Part shown: in pieces, positions 9,224 through 18,898 of the stretch
Position numbering within the stretch: position 1 is the first letter of the stretch
Layout of the letters: each line of letters begins with the position of its first letter
Assembly (NCBI GenBank): GCA_964481425.1
Contig: CAYZTM010000018.1
Location: forward strand, 1-64,000
DNA length: 64,000 nucleotides
Source: MKUN01 sp964481425
GTDB lineage: Bacteria; Bacteroidota; Bacteroidia; Chitinophagales; Chitinophagaceae
Reading direction: 5' to 3'
Notes under the pieces: model-generated
Database searches by the model: none
Told to the model about the DNA's origin: nothing
The model's input: only the letters and a program-made list of their open reading frames with translations
Made by a program: the position numbers and the translations under genes

Positions 9224-9934
9224 ATGTTACCAAAGTACAATCGTGTCCTGCTCAAACTCTCCGGGGAATCATTAATGGGGGACCGGAATTACGGCATAGA
9301 TCCTAAAATGCTGGAACAATACGCCGAAGACATTAAATCTATAACGGATCTTGGTGTGCAGGTAGCAATAGTGATAGGGGGCGGTAATATATACAGGGGC
9401 ATGAACGAGGCAGAGACAGGGATAGAGCGTGCACAGGGCGACTATATGGGCATGCTGGCGACCGTAATAAACGGCATGGCACTACAGGCTGCTCTTGAAA
9501 AAACCGGCGTAAAGACCCGCCTGCAGAGCGCTATAAAAATGGAACAGGTAGCCGAGCCTTACATACGCCGCCGGGCCATCAGGCACCTGGAAAAGGGGCG
9601 TGTCGTAATATTCGGAGCTGGTACAGGCAATCCTTATTTCACTACCGATACTGCCGGCTCGCTACGAGCCATCGAGATAAACGCAGATGTGATATTGAAA
9701 GGTACCCGTGTAGACGGCATATACTCGGCTGATCCCGAAAAGGACAAGAATGCTACCCGCTTCAATGAGCTCTCTTTTAACGATGTGATCAGCAAAGGCC
9801 TTAAAGTGATGGATATGACAGCCTTTACATTATGCCAGGAGAACAACCTCCCGATCATCGTATTTGACATGAACAATACCGGCAACCTCCTGGGCGTAAT
9901 AACAGGTAAGAAGACCGGCACTATTGTACGCTAG
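9224..9934 (+). CDS. pyrH: Uridylate kinase (UMP kinase)
   Basis: A 236-residue bacterial UMP kinase of the amino-acid-kinase fold, converting UMP to UDP with ATP in pyrimidine nucleotide synthesis. Motifs include YNRVLLKLSGESLMG at the N-terminus, VIGGGNIYRG, the segment TRLQSAIKMEQVAEPYIRRR, and GAGTGNPYFTTDTAGSLRA near residue 130. The start at ATG 9224 gives the family N-terminus; an in-frame upstream extension to 9119 has no family match and would run into the divergent gene. An imperfect -7 element (TTTCTTTG, 9185-9192) lies upstream. It ends 1 bp before the stop of the convergent VWA gene. Confidence 0.97.
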   Translation: MLPKYNRVLLKLSGESLMGDRNYGIDPKMLEQYAEDIKSITDLGVQVAIVIGGGNIYRGMNEAETGIERAQGDYMGMLATVINGMALQAALEKTGVKTRLQSAIKMEQVAEPYIRRRAIRHLEKGRVVIFGAGTGNPYFTTDTAGSLRAIEINADVILKGTRVDGIYSADPEKDKNATRFNELSFNDVISKGLKVMDMTAFTLCQENNLPIIVFDMNNTGNLLGVITGKKTGTIVR

Positions 9935-9935
9935 A

Positions 9936-11030
9936 CTAGCGCATTCGTTTTCGTTTATTCCTTTCGTAATCTTCAAAGATAAATTGCCCCAAACCATCGA
10001 GTGACGAGTAGAAGGCCTTGCCATTATTCACCTCGGTAAAAGTGCGTACAAACGATTGCAGGTATGGGTCGTGTGCTATCATAAAGGTAATGACAGGTAT
10101 CTTAAGGCGCCTCAATTGCCCGGCAAGATTAAGGGTGCGATTGAGTATTTTGTTATCTATACCAAAGCTGTTCTTATAGTATTTATTCCCCTGCTTCAGG
10201 CAAGTGGGTTTCCCATCGGTTATCATAAACACCTGCTTGTTGGGATTCTTGCGTCGGCGCAGTATATCCATAGCCAGCTCCAGGCCGGCCACCGTATTGG
10301 TATGATAGGGCCCCACTTCAAGGTAGGGCAGATCTTTCATCTCGATCTGCCAGGCATCATTGCCGAAGACTACTATATCCAGCGTATCCTTCGGATAACG
10401 CGTTGTGATGAGCTCACTCAGGGCCATGGCCACCTTTTTAGCGGGCGTGATCCTGTCTTCCCCATACAATATCATAGAGTGTGAAATATCGATCATCAGC
10501 ACTGTGGAGGTCTGTGTCTTGAAATCCATTTCATGTATCTCAAGGTCATCCTGCCGTAACGAGAATTGCTCAGCCCCATTGTTGATGAAAGCATTCTTCA
10601 GGCTGCCTGTATAATCAATGGCGTCCAGGGCATCACCGAATTCGTAAGGCCGTGTTTCGGGATTTATTTCATCCCCCTTGCCACTGCGGAAGGTATGGTG
10701 TGCACCCTGCTTCGTCTTTTTTAGCTTACCGAATATCTCCTCAAGCGAGCGCTTCCGGATGGTCTGCTCTGTCTTTGCAGTTACCTGGTAAGCCCCATTT
10801 TGCTCGTTCTCCTGTACGAAGCCCTTATTCTTCAGATCCTCGATAAAATCGCCAATACCGTATTCGCTATCCGTTATCTTATGTTCCCGGTCCAGTTGGG
10901 TCAGCCAGTTAAGTGCCTCAGCAGCATCGCCGCTGGTATAGTGCAATAACTCCATAAACAAGTCGAAGAGCTTATCAAAAGCAGACTTCCCTTCACCCGG
11001 CACATATTTGCTAAAAACAAAGCCTTTCAT
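9936..11030 (-). CDS. von Willebrand factor A (VWA) domain protein
   Basis: A 364-residue cytosolic-looking protein without signal peptide. The VWA domain begins near residue 175 and has a complete MIDAS: DISHS (DxSxS), a downstream threonine and MITDGKPT. The N-terminal half is helical and basic around residues 90-125. Proteins of this kind in Bacteroidota usually work with a MoxR/ChlI-like AAA+ ATPase as a metal-insertion or remodelling chaperone pair. No such ATPase is adjacent here, so the partner must be elsewhere. Substrate unknown. The stop lies 1 bp from the convergent pyrH stop. Confidence 0.8.
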   Translation of the reverse strand: MKGFVFSKYVPGEGKSAFDKLFDLFMELLHYTSGDAAEALNWLTQLDREHKITDSEYGIGDFIEDLKNKGFVQENEQNGAYQVTAKTEQTIRKRSLEEIFGKLKKTKQGAHHTFRSGKGDEINPETRPYEFGDALDAIDYTGSLKNAFINNGAEQFSLRQDDLEIHEMDFKTQTSTVLMIDISHSMILYGEDRITPAKKVAMALSELITTRYPKDTLDIVVFGNDAWQIEMKDLPYLEVGPYHTNTVAGLELAMDILRRRKNPNKQVFMITDGKPTCLKQGNKYYKNSFGIDNKILNRTLNLAGQLRRLKIPVITFMIAHDPYLQSFVRTFTEVNNGKAFYSSLDGLGQFIFEDYERNKRKRMR

Positions 11031-11119
11031 ATACCTAATAAAATTACGAAAGGTTTGGTTATGCCATTATCAATTGTTTCCATAGCGTCATTAATTAACT
11101 ATTATTGCAGCGTAATCAT

Positions 11120-11995
11120 ATGAAGGTCGCCATATTAATACTGGCTCACAAGAACCTCGACCAACTTAAACTGCTGGTCGACCACCTCAAGCAGGACTTT
11201 GAAGTATACGTACATGTTAATAAACATGTATCTCACAATCTGCCGGATGAAAAAAGTGTTCATTTTATAAAGGAGCGTTACCACCCTTATTGGGGCTCGG
11301 ACCGGACGCCAAGAGCTATGCTGGCCTTGCTGAAAGAGGCTTATAATGACAATTGTGACTACTACATGTTCATCAGCGGTCAGGACCTGCCACTCATGAA
11401 CAACAAAGAGATGATTCGCAGGATAAGCAACGAACCGGTTAATTATATGCACGTGGATAAGCTGCCACGCAAGCAATGGCCCGGGAACGGAGGGCTGGAT
11501 CGGGTAACTCTCTTTTGGGATGTAAAATATGAATCGCACAAGCTGCTGAACAAAACACTGGTTTTCCCGTTAAAGGCCGGCTTTGCACTGCTCAGGGAAT
11601 TTCAGAAATTTTTTGGTCTGCGCCGCAGCCTCTCTTTTCCCGTATGGGGTGGTTCAATGTGGCACAATCTAAACAGAGACGCCGTTTCCTATATTCTGAA
11701 TTTCACCGGGCAAAATGAATGGTTTCTTCGCCGGTTTCGTCATACCCGCGTGTGCGACGAATTGTTCTTCCAGACCATCCTGATGAGCTTTGATTACCAA
11801 AATAAGCACACAATAGTGAACGATGACATGAGGTATGTGGATTGGACCAGCGGACCACCCTATCCCATCATATTGCGCATGGCCGATTACGAAAAATGTA
11901 TGGGCTCGGGGAAGTTCTTCGGCAGGAAGTTTGACAGCGGAACCGATATGAGCGTCATTACCAAAATTCTTGAGGCCACCAGTACACCCCGTTAG
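11120..11995 (+). CDS. Core-2/I-branching-like beta-1,6-N-acetylglucosaminyltransferase (GT14)
   Basis: A 291-residue glycosyltransferase of the GT14 (core-2/I-branching, xylosyltransferase-like) family. The pattern is clear: MKVAILILAHKNLDQLKLLVDHL at the start, FISGQDLPL near residue 92, WGGSMWHNLNRDAVSYI, RVCDELFFQTIL with the catalytic acidic residue, and DMRYVDWTSG. It has no membrane segment and would use a nucleotide sugar in the cytosol. It sits at the end of the polysaccharide export operon on the opposite strand and overlaps the flippase gene by four bases at the stops. ATG 11120 is preferred over an in-frame TTG 15 bp upstream. Confidence 0.85.
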   Translation: MKVAILILAHKNLDQLKLLVDHLKQDFEVYVHVNKHVSHNLPDEKSVHFIKERYHPYWGSDRTPRAMLALLKEAYNDNCDYYMFISGQDLPLMNNKEMIRRISNEPVNYMHVDKLPRKQWPGNGGLDRVTLFWDVKYESHKLLNKTLVFPLKAGFALLREFQKFFGLRRSLSFPVWGGSMWHNLNRDAVSYILNFTGQNEWFLRRFRHTRVCDELFFQTILMSFDYQNKHTIVNDDMRYVDWTSGPPYPIILRMADYEKCMGSGKFFGRKFDSGTDMSVITKILEATSTPR

Positions 11996-13524
11996 GGTTT
12001 CCGCTTTATTCCAGGAAGCATTTTTGAGAATACGAACCGCAAATTAGCAGCGAGAAGATCATTTTTCATATATCTTAACTGTATTGCATAAACGGCCCCC
12101 AATATGGCTGCCATACTGATCATGCTTAGTATCGGGTCAAAGTTCAGAAGGCCGTTTACCGGTATATACACAGCCATTAGCACAAATGGCAGAACATTTA
12201 TAAAAAGGATCCTTGATATATTTTGGCCTGTCATTCGTTTTGCTTCACGATACAATACAATGTTCAACAAGATAACGTTCACGATAAACTCAGCAACCAA
12301 CAAACTTATTGCTATAGAGATAGGTAACCTGGGTAAAAACACCATCATCAAAAAAATAAGAGCCGCCCTGAAAAGCGAGATGGGGAATAACTGCTTTATA
12401 TAGTTAAGCGACTTTAGGTAAAGGATAATGACCATGCCATAAACATTCAATAGTACCATCGAAAAAATAAGGTAGAAAAACGCAAGGTGTACTGCTATCT
12501 TGCCTTGTGTCCACAGAACATACATGCGTATCAGCCAGGGAAACACAAATACCAAACCAAAATTGATACAAATACCTGCTATAAACCAAAGGGCATGTAG
12601 CATTTTCATAAGCCTGTCGGTTTCTTTATTCATGCTCAGCCTCTGAAACTCTATGGTAAATACCCCTACTATAGTATTACTTGCTGACACCATAACATTG
12701 GCCATAGTGCGGTTTGAGGCATATATGGGCAGTAAGCCCATCGGGGGATAGAACATTGCGATCATGAAATTGATCCCATCCAGCGTTAGTTTCTCAAAAA
12801 AGTTGTTCGCTATGAAAAATAAGGACCTCAAAAATAATATGGCCCCTTGGCGCAGATTGCCCCAAACACCCTGTCTGTATACGCTGTACTTCCTTAATAT
12901 ATGGACCAGGTACACCACATTGATTACCATCAGCACCAAAAACAGGACAAGGAATATCTTGCTGAATGATAGCAAAAAGAATACAGAGACAAAGTAAACC
13001 AGGGTTTCACTTAGCGTATAAATACCTATGTACCGATTAGAAACGTGGATATGACCACCCGGCTCTATCGCCCCGCTAAGGTACTTTACTGTACAGTGTG
13101 CTAAGCTTATAAATATTATTATGAACAAACAGTATTGCAGGGCATGGTCCTTAACGATAGATGCGCTTGTATTGAAAATGGTGACAGATAGAGGGATATA
13201 ATGAATAAAAACAAGCAATAAGGAGAGTATCACCGAATTGCATAAAATAAGAAATGTAAATCCATCCCGGAAGAACTTCATCGCAGTATTCTTGTCCTTG
13301 TAATAGTGTAGATTATACTCGTTAAGGCAGTAACGCACGTACCCGTCACACACGTACACTGTCATTGCATAGAACGACATGAGTATGATCCAGAAACCAT
13401 AGTCCTGTCCGTTGTAGTACTTTAAAAAAAAGGAAATGAAAAAGATATTTTTGAAAAAATACTGACCGGTCGTTAGCGCGGACCAAAAGATCGTTTTGAG
13501 TGCGTTTCTTCTTGTCAGGCTCAT
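11992..13524 (-). CDS. Polysaccharide/oligosaccharide flippase (Wzx-like)
   Basis: A 510-residue protein with 12-14 predicted membrane segments and no large soluble domain, of the MOP/Wzx flippase type that turns undecaprenyl-linked sugar repeats across the inner membrane. The N-terminus (LKTIFWSALTTGQYFFKNIFFISFFLKYYNGQDYGFW) is the usual amphipathic start followed by the first helix. Sequence conservation in this family is low, so the call rests on topology and position: last gene of the minus-strand operon with wza, wzc and a polymerase. It starts 10 bp after the polymerase stop. Confidence 0.8.
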   Translation of the reverse strand: MSLTRRNALKTIFWSALTTGQYFFKNIFFISFFLKYYNGQDYGFWIILMSFYAMTVYVCDGYVRYCLNEYNLHYYKDKNTAMKFFRDGFTFLILCNSVILSLLLVFIHYIPLSVTIFNTSASIVKDHALQYCLFIIIFISLAHCTVKYLSGAIEPGGHIHVSNRYIGIYTLSETLVYFVSVFFLLSFSKIFLVLFLVLMVINVVYLVHILRKYSVYRQGVWGNLRQGAILFLRSLFFIANNFFEKLTLDGINFMIAMFYPPMGLLPIYASNRTMANVMVSASNTIVGVFTIEFQRLSMNKETDRLMKMLHALWFIAGICINFGLVFVFPWLIRMYVLWTQGKIAVHLAFFYLIFSMVLLNVYGMVIILYLKSLNYIKQLFPISLFRAALIFLMMVFLPRLPISIAISLLVAEFIVNVILLNIVLYREAKRMTGQNISRILFINVLPFVLMAVYIPVNGLLNFDPILSMISMAAILGAVYAIQLRYMKNDLLAANLRFVFSKMLPGIKRKP

Positions 13525-13534
13525 TCGGTATCGG

Positions 13535-14905
13535 CTATTTAAGTGTTACCCTGGTGGTCAGGTATTTATGAAAGAGGTATCCGGCTGTGTACAATCCTGT
13601 AATGACTGAAAAAGAGAACAGCAGATCGCCCCGCAGCATAAAAAAAAGCAAACCTAAAAATACGCAATAATAAATAGCATTGTAATTGATGGGCAATATA
13701 TCTGCCAGGGCCTTTGCCCGCCAGTAGAAATTGTCGTACACCGCTACCAGCCATGCCAGCAAGGCAATAAAAAGCATACTGCCTGCAAACCCAAAATTGA
13801 TATAGCCCTCTGCTATGAACGGGCAGGATATGTTGGTGAACTCATAGCGCATTTGCCCGTAGATAAATGCACCACTACCTACTGCCTTTCCGGGCCATAC
13901 GCTGCGCGGAACAAAAAACAGGAATACCGTTAGTAACTGCCTGCCTGCTGTATTACCATAGTCGGCAACATATTGTATAGCCCGGCAGAACGAGGTATAA
14001 GTATCAAAATCACCCGCGAGGAACGAATTGCGAAAAACTGTTGTCGGGTCTTCGAGCAGATAATTCATCCTGGCAAACCCATAACGCGCCAGGCCTATCA
14101 AAGGAAAGATCAACATCAGCATTACAAGAAACACATACGAAAAACCATTCCTTTTCTTATACAGCCTGAAATTGTACGCAACACTCACACTAATATAGTA
14201 TGCAGCTATATAGAACCTGGCTGTTGATAAAGGTGAGTTAACAAGCAGGGAGCATACCAGTATGAAAAGAAAAGTAGAGAGTTTGAGCAGCTTGCGACGG
14301 TATAATATGATAGCCGTTAACGTATAGTAGAGAATTGCGCCTCTAAGCAATTGTTCGATCAACAAGGAGAGTGTCTGGCTGGTATCTTCGGTACCGGGAG
14401 TATCACTACCACCCCTTATCCAAAGCCGGTCTCCTAAAATGACAACCATACAAATACAGGCCAGGAAAAATATTATCCTGCCCAGGTTATTGAATTTAAA
14501 GTTATAGCCCTCTGAAACATGATCAGTTGGTGGACTAATGGAAGCAGTCCTTGTAGTGAAAAAATAATTGACGCCTTTGTATACAAAAAAAGAAATGAAA
14601 ATAAAGATGTTGGCGATAAGGTACGTGTCATCATTTATGTTATTCCCCCATGGTATCACTTTGAGTTCATATTGACACACAGGCACAAAGGAGAAGAAAG
14701 AAAAATTAAATAACCAGAAGATCTTATTCAGGGAATAAGGGCGTGGGTCTGAGAAAATAAAATAGGAAGAAATGCAGATGTTGAGGTAAAATGTGTAGAT
14801 CACATAATTCTCCGTAGCAGTTTGCCCTTTATAACCTAATACAAAGATGAAAAAGCTGCTAACGACAATTAGTAACCATACAGGATTTAACCTAATTAGT
14901 TTCAT
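13535..14905 (-). CDS. O-antigen/exopolysaccharide polymerase (Wzy-like)
   Basis: A 456-residue polytopic protein with about 11-12 membrane segments and a long central loop (residues about 285-350) with FLAGDFDTYTSF and FFVPRSVWPGKAVGSGAFIYG, the latter resembling the periplasmic loop of oligosaccharide repeat-unit polymerases. Such enzymes join flipped repeat units into a long chain at the periplasmic face. The gene lies between wzc (22 bp upstream) and the flippase (10 bp downstream), the order expected for a Wzy-dependent locus. Family members vary greatly in sequence, so substrate cannot be stated. Confidence 0.8.
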   Translation of the reverse strand: MKLIRLNPVWLLIVVSSFFIFVLGYKGQTATENYVIYTFYLNICISSYFIFSDPRPYSLNKIFWLFNFSFFSFVPVCQYELKVIPWGNNINDDTYLIANIFIFISFFVYKGVNYFFTTRTASISPPTDHVSEGYNFKFNNLGRIIFFLACICMVVILGDRLWIRGGSDTPGTEDTSQTLSLLIEQLLRGAILYYTLTAIILYRRKLLKLSTFLFILVCSLLVNSPLSTARFYIAAYYISVSVAYNFRLYKKRNGFSYVFLVMLMLIFPLIGLARYGFARMNYLLEDPTTVFRNSFLAGDFDTYTSFCRAIQYVADYGNTAGRQLLTVFLFFVPRSVWPGKAVGSGAFIYGQMRYEFTNISCPFIAEGYINFGFAGSMLFIALLAWLVAVYDNFYWRAKALADILPINYNAIYYCVFLGLLFFMLRGDLLFSFSVITGLYTAGYLFHKYLTTRVTLK

Positions 14906-14927
14906 GAAACAAAGCTGTTAAGCACGA

Positions 14928-17351
14928 TCATTTTTTCCTGAACAGTTTTCTTAGGCTCAGGCCCTTCTGCTCTTCACCTGCATCCTCGCCATAATAACTA
15001 CTGTACTTGGCATAATATTTTGAGTAACCCGACACAGTGGTATCCTGCAAGCCTCCGTATAAGGCATCCTTTTTGTAGTCGTTGACAACGACGTAAACAT
15101 TATGAAGGTCGAACTCCTGTGCAGTAGAAGACGGCAAGGCACTTGCCTGCGAGCCGGAATACAGCCAACGTAAAACAAATATATTTACATCGGCCCGGCG
15201 CAGTATGGGCAAGCTATCACTCACCAGTCCTACAGGGGCAGTATCCAGTATTACAAAATCATACTCCTTCCTGAAAGAATCCACCAGGGCCCAGAAACGC
15301 TCCAGGTAAATAAGTTCGGACGGATTAATGGGTACAGGCCCGGAAGTAACATAATCCAGCCCGGGTATGGAAGAGTGCATTACAATATCACCGGAGTTCA
15401 GCTTCTCGTCCGACAGGTAGGTGCTTAAGCCAACCCTATTGGTATTATTAAAGTACCGGTGCAATTTTGACCGCCTCAGATCAGCCGCTATCAGCACTAC
15501 CTTCTTATTGATCTTAGTAAGAGAAATAGCCAGGTTTAGTGACACGAATGACTTACCCTCGCCAGATACTTCTGATGTTATGGCTATGACATTTTTAGTG
15601 CCGTTTTGTGATAAATAGGCCACATTCGTGCGTATGGCATTCACTGTTTCTGTAAATACACTACGGCTCGCGTATATATGCGACAACGATTCATCGGATA
15701 CCTGGCCACTAACGTCATAGTGGTTGATGATACCCAACACAGGCACATTAGCGCTGGCATTTAACACGTCCATGTCCGAGAATTTGTCATTCAGGGAACG
15801 TTTCAGGAATATGAACGCGATCCCTATGGCAAGACCTACAATGGCAAAAACAAACGTTAGCAACACCGTTCTCGGAAATGTTTTAACTGCTACAAGGGGA
15901 TAGTCTATTACCGTAAAAGAAGGCAATACGCCGGCCTTCACGATCGAGGTCTCCAGCTTCTTATTGAGCAGCAGGCTGTAAATATTTTTATTTACATCCA
16001 CATCACTGGTCAGGTATACCAGGTCCCGCTCGGCAGAAGGTATCCCGCCTATTTTCCCGGTTGTTTGCGCTATTTGGTTATCTATTACCTGCAGGGCATT
16101 CAGGTTTTTCTGCTTTTGGTTGTTGATATTTTCTATGATGCGTGTCTTAAGTCCCTCTATCTCCTCATCCAGGTTCCTGATCATAGGCGAAGTCGGAGAG
16201 AGGTTTATCAATTGCTGTCTGCGTTGAAACCTAAGATCGTTCAGCCTCGATACCATGCCGTTCAATACCTGGTCTGGTGCCCCTTCGTTAGTAACTATAT
16301 TGGTCACCACATCCTTATTGTTCTTAATATCATCCGCTACATTTTCAATATTACGGGCCTGTATATCCAGCATATACTTATGGGTACGTAGCTCCGACAG
16401 GTCTTTAAGATACTCCCTTGACGAAACCTCTACATCCACAAGGCTATTTTGTTTTTTAAAATCCTCAAGCCGGGAGGAGGATTTCTTCAGCAGGGCTTCA
16501 AAAGTACCTACCTGTTCATTGATGAAGTCGAGTGTTTGTTCCGAAGAAAGCCGCTTCTCTTCAAGATCATAAGCCAGGTAAGAGTTGATCAACGCGCGGA
16601 GAAAATCGCGTGTAAAGAAGGCATTATCCGCTGTGAAGGTTGCTTTTAATATCGGCAGGTCGCGCTCGGCTTCCCTTATTACCAGCTTTTTAGCCACATC
16701 CGTAATGGTCCAGTAATCTACATAAGTGAAGCGCACCGAACTATGCTCCATATTAAGCCCGTTGATCACGAAGCTAAGACCAGGTGCATTAATGGTATCT
16801 CCGATCCTTAGATGCTGTTTGCTGAAATGCACAGTTGGTGAGGCCTTACTGTTTTCGAACTCAAGAGTGTAATCCTGGTTATCTTTTTTCAGCGTGAATT
16901 CACCGCCTTTGTACAAATCAATATCATAGCGTAGTATGCTGGCCGATAGGGGTTCCTCCGGATAGATATTTACAGGCTTCAATCCGTTATGCACATAAAA
17001 ATAAAAGTTGGTGTGAAGCGTATCAAATGCCTTATATATCACAGATATAGACTTCATTATGTATATCTCTGCCAGGTACTCAGAACCGTCACCACGGCCG
17101 CCAAGTAACTTGTCGGGGCTCATACTCAGTCTCGAGTTCTTATTATCCTGGTTATACTTCAGGTATGCTTCAGCCTCAAATTTTGGTTTGGTAATGTTCA
17201 GGAATAGCAGCCCAAGTACAAGCGTCGCTACAAACGATATGGCTATCCAATACCACCTGCTCATCAATATTTTAAAAAGCCGGCCAAGGCTTATGCCCTG
17301 TCGTTGCGCCGGGGGTATATAGGTACCGTTATTTGAGGGGGCATTTTTCAT
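14928..17351 (-). CDS. Polysaccharide co-polymerase with BY-kinase domain (Wzc-like)
   Basis: An 807-residue inner-membrane tyrosine autokinase. An N-terminal Wzz/GumC domain with membrane segment (ISFVATLVLGLLFLNI) is followed by a long periplasmic coiled coil, a second membrane segment near residue 500 (TVLLTFVFAIVGLAIGIAFIF) and a cytosolic kinase domain. Walker A (SGEGKSFVSLNLA, about residue 595), Walker A' (VVLIAADLRRSKL) and Walker B (FVILDTAPV) are all intact. The C-terminus carries a tyrosine cluster (YGGLQ, SGYSKYYAKYSSYYGED), the autophosphorylation tail. It starts one base inside the stop of the upstream phosphatase gene (TAATG junction), suggesting translational coupling. Controls chain length and export. 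Confidence 0.93.
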   Translation of the reverse strand: MKNAPSNNGTYIPPAQRQGISLGRLFKILMSRWYWIAISFVATLVLGLLFLNITKPKFEAEAYLKYNQDNKNSRLSMSPDKLLGGRGDGSEYLAEIYIMKSISVIYKAFDTLHTNFYFYVHNGLKPVNIYPEEPLSASILRYDIDLYKGGEFTLKKDNQDYTLEFENSKASPTVHFSKQHLRIGDTINAPGLSFVINGLNMEHSSVRFTYVDYWTITDVAKKLVIREAERDLPILKATFTADNAFFTRDFLRALINSYLAYDLEEKRLSSEQTLDFINEQVGTFEALLKKSSSRLEDFKKQNSLVDVEVSSREYLKDLSELRTHKYMLDIQARNIENVADDIKNNKDVVTNIVTNEGAPDQVLNGMVSRLNDLRFQRRQQLINLSPTSPMIRNLDEEIEGLKTRIIENINNQKQKNLNALQVIDNQIAQTTGKIGGIPSAERDLVYLTSDVDVNKNIYSLLLNKKLETSIVKAGVLPSFTVIDYPLVAVKTFPRTVLLTFVFAIVGLAIGIAFIFLKRSLNDKFSDMDVLNASANVPVLGIINHYDVSGQVSDESLSHIYASRSVFTETVNAIRTNVAYLSQNGTKNVIAITSEVSGEGKSFVSLNLAISLTKINKKVVLIAADLRRSKLHRYFNNTNRVGLSTYLSDEKLNSGDIVMHSSIPGLDYVTSGPVPINPSELIYLERFWALVDSFRKEYDFVILDTAPVGLVSDSLPILRRADVNIFVLRWLYSGSQASALPSSTAQEFDLHNVYVVVNDYKKDALYGGLQDTTVSGYSKYYAKYSSYYGEDAGEEQKGLSLRKLFRKK

Positions 17352-18121
17352 TAAATAGTAATGAGATTGTTTAGTAAATATTTACTTCTGATCTTACTCA
17401 TGGTCTTATCATCTATTCCGGCTATCACATCAAAATGTTTCAGCCTGTGCGCATCAGTACCCAACATATCTACCAGGTCCTCATCCAGCAGGTGGTTAGC
17501 CATCTTTTGTTCCGGCTTCCCGTAGTAGCCCAGCAAAGACATCATATTCACCTGCAGCAACCAACCCTTACTTTTCAACCTATGAAATACGTCCGGTGAT
17601 TTATTCCAGTAAAGATACCGTTCCGGGTGTGCCAGTATTGGCCTGAAACCTTTTTCAAATATCCTTGTTGCCAGCTGGTCCATATCCAGGAAGGACTTAT
17701 GGCCGAGAGAAAGCTCGGTAAGCAGGTAGTTGCCTGCAAATGGCAGCAAAAGATCGTTGTTCAATAATTCCAGGAAATGCTCATCAAGGTAATATTCTGC
17801 ACTGTAAACCAGCTGTACCGGTATCTCCTGCCGTCCGGGTGCACTTTCCAGCTTGTTGTATGCTTCCTTTATCTTTTCATTGCTGTTCTCAAATTGCGGA
17901 AAACGTATGTGCGGACTTGCCACCACTTTCGTGAAACCAAGTTCGTGATATCGCCTTAGGAACTCAAGGCTGGTCTCTATGTCCGGGGAGCCATCGTCTA
18001 TACCAGGCAGCACATGGTTATGCATATCTGTACCCAGCCATGAGTATATCGGCCCCGCTACCGGGCCACTTGCATGTCCCGTATCCTTTTTGTTACCAAA
18101 TATGTTTCCTAATAAGCTCAC
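17351..18121 (-). CDS. PHP-type tyrosine-protein phosphatase (CpsB/YwqE-like)
   Basis: A 256-residue polymerase-and-histidinol-phosphatase (PHP) fold phosphatase. Metal-binding motifs are visible: DMHNHVLPGIDDGSPD (residues about 31-46), ASPHIRFPQF, LAHPERYLYW and GTDAHRLKHF. The family removes phosphate from the tyrosine tail of BY-kinases and so cycles Wzc activity. It sits directly before the wzc-like gene with a one-base overlap and 6 bp after the wza-like gene, matching this role. In Bacteroidota these are usually encoded exactly in this order. Confidence 0.92.
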   Translation of the reverse strand: MSLLGNIFGNKKDTGHASGPVAGPIYSWLGTDMHNHVLPGIDDGSPDIETSLEFLRRYHELGFTKVVASPHIRFPQFENSNEKIKEAYNKLESAPGRQEIPVQLVYSAEYYLDEHFLELLNNDLLLPFAGNYLLTELSLGHKSFLDMDQLATRIFEKGFRPILAHPERYLYWNKSPDVFHRLKSKGWLLQVNMMSLLGYYGKPEQKMANHLLDEDLVDMLGTDAHRLKHFDVIAGIDDKTMSKIRSKYLLNNLITI

Positions 18122-18127
18122 TTTCTT

Positions 18128-18898
18128 CTACTTGGTTATCGTTATCACCAGTACCGCCGCGTTCAGTAATAAGGAGAACGGTGCTATAAAGTTGGCAAAC
18201 TGCTGTCCCTTAGCGGCATTCACACTGGCCCTGGAAGGCTCTACATACACTATGTCATTGTCCTGCATCACTATATTATTTAGCCGGGGGTTCCCCAGGC
18301 TTGCTGTATTTAGTTCAAAAGCCAGCGCCTGGCTGCTATCCGCACCCTGCCTGATAATGGTTAGCGTTTTGCCCATGCTCTCATACCGTACACCCTCAGC
18401 CAATGCCAGCACTTCCGACAAAGTTTCATTTTCCTTTTCAAGATAGTAAGTACCTTGTTTGTTAACTGCGCCCAATACCTTGACCCGCATGTTCATCACC
18501 TTTACATTGAACTGGGGTTCGTTAATGGTACCCATATAGGCTTTGTTCACCGCTTCCGAAGCCCTTTTTTGAGTAAGGCCTTCCACTTTTATGCGTCCTG
18601 CTTTCGGTAGGGATATATACCCATCATTATCTACATATGCCTCAAACTCAGGAACGGTCATACCGGGCTGAACACCCCCCATACTTCCCTCATACAATAC
18701 CGACGAGAGGTTATTGAAGCTTTGTACCTTTAGTTTGTCACCCGCCTTTATCATGTAGTCCCCGGTTTTGAGCATTTCTTGCGGTATTTGGTCACCATAG
18801 CTTATGCTGCTGTAGGTCTTATGTGCACAAGAGTTCAGGAATATCAATAAAGGCAGGGACAATATGAAAACAAACCTTCTTATTAAGATAAATGACAT
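18128..18898 (-). CDS. Polysaccharide export lipoprotein (Wza/OPX-like)
   Basis: A 256-residue outer-membrane polysaccharide export protein. The signal peptide ends in a lipobox (IFLNSC, Cys about residue 24). The Poly_export domain (YMIKAGDKLKVQSFNNL, DGYISLPKAGRIKVEGLT) is followed by a SLBB domain (VLGAVNKQGTYYLE). A hydrophobic C-terminal segment (FIAPFSLLLNAAVLVITITK) is longer than in E. coli Wza but common in Bacteroidota. It is the first gene of a five-gene minus-strand operon. A weak -7 element (TATCTTTA, minus, 18985-18992) would give a leader of about 80 nt containing a 7-bp-stem hairpin. Confidence 0.9.
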   Translation of the reverse strand: MSFILIRRFVFILSLPLLIFLNSCAHKTYSSISYGDQIPQEMLKTGDYMIKAGDKLKVQSFNNLSSVLYEGSMGGVQPGMTVPEFEAYVDNDGYISLPKAGRIKVEGLTQKRASEAVNKAYMGTINEPQFNVKVMNMRVKVLGAVNKQGTYYLEKENETLSEVLALAEGVRYESMGKTLTIIRQGADSSQALAFELNTASLGNPRLNNIVMQDNDIVYVEPSRASVNAAKGQQFANFIAPFSLLLNAAVLVITITK

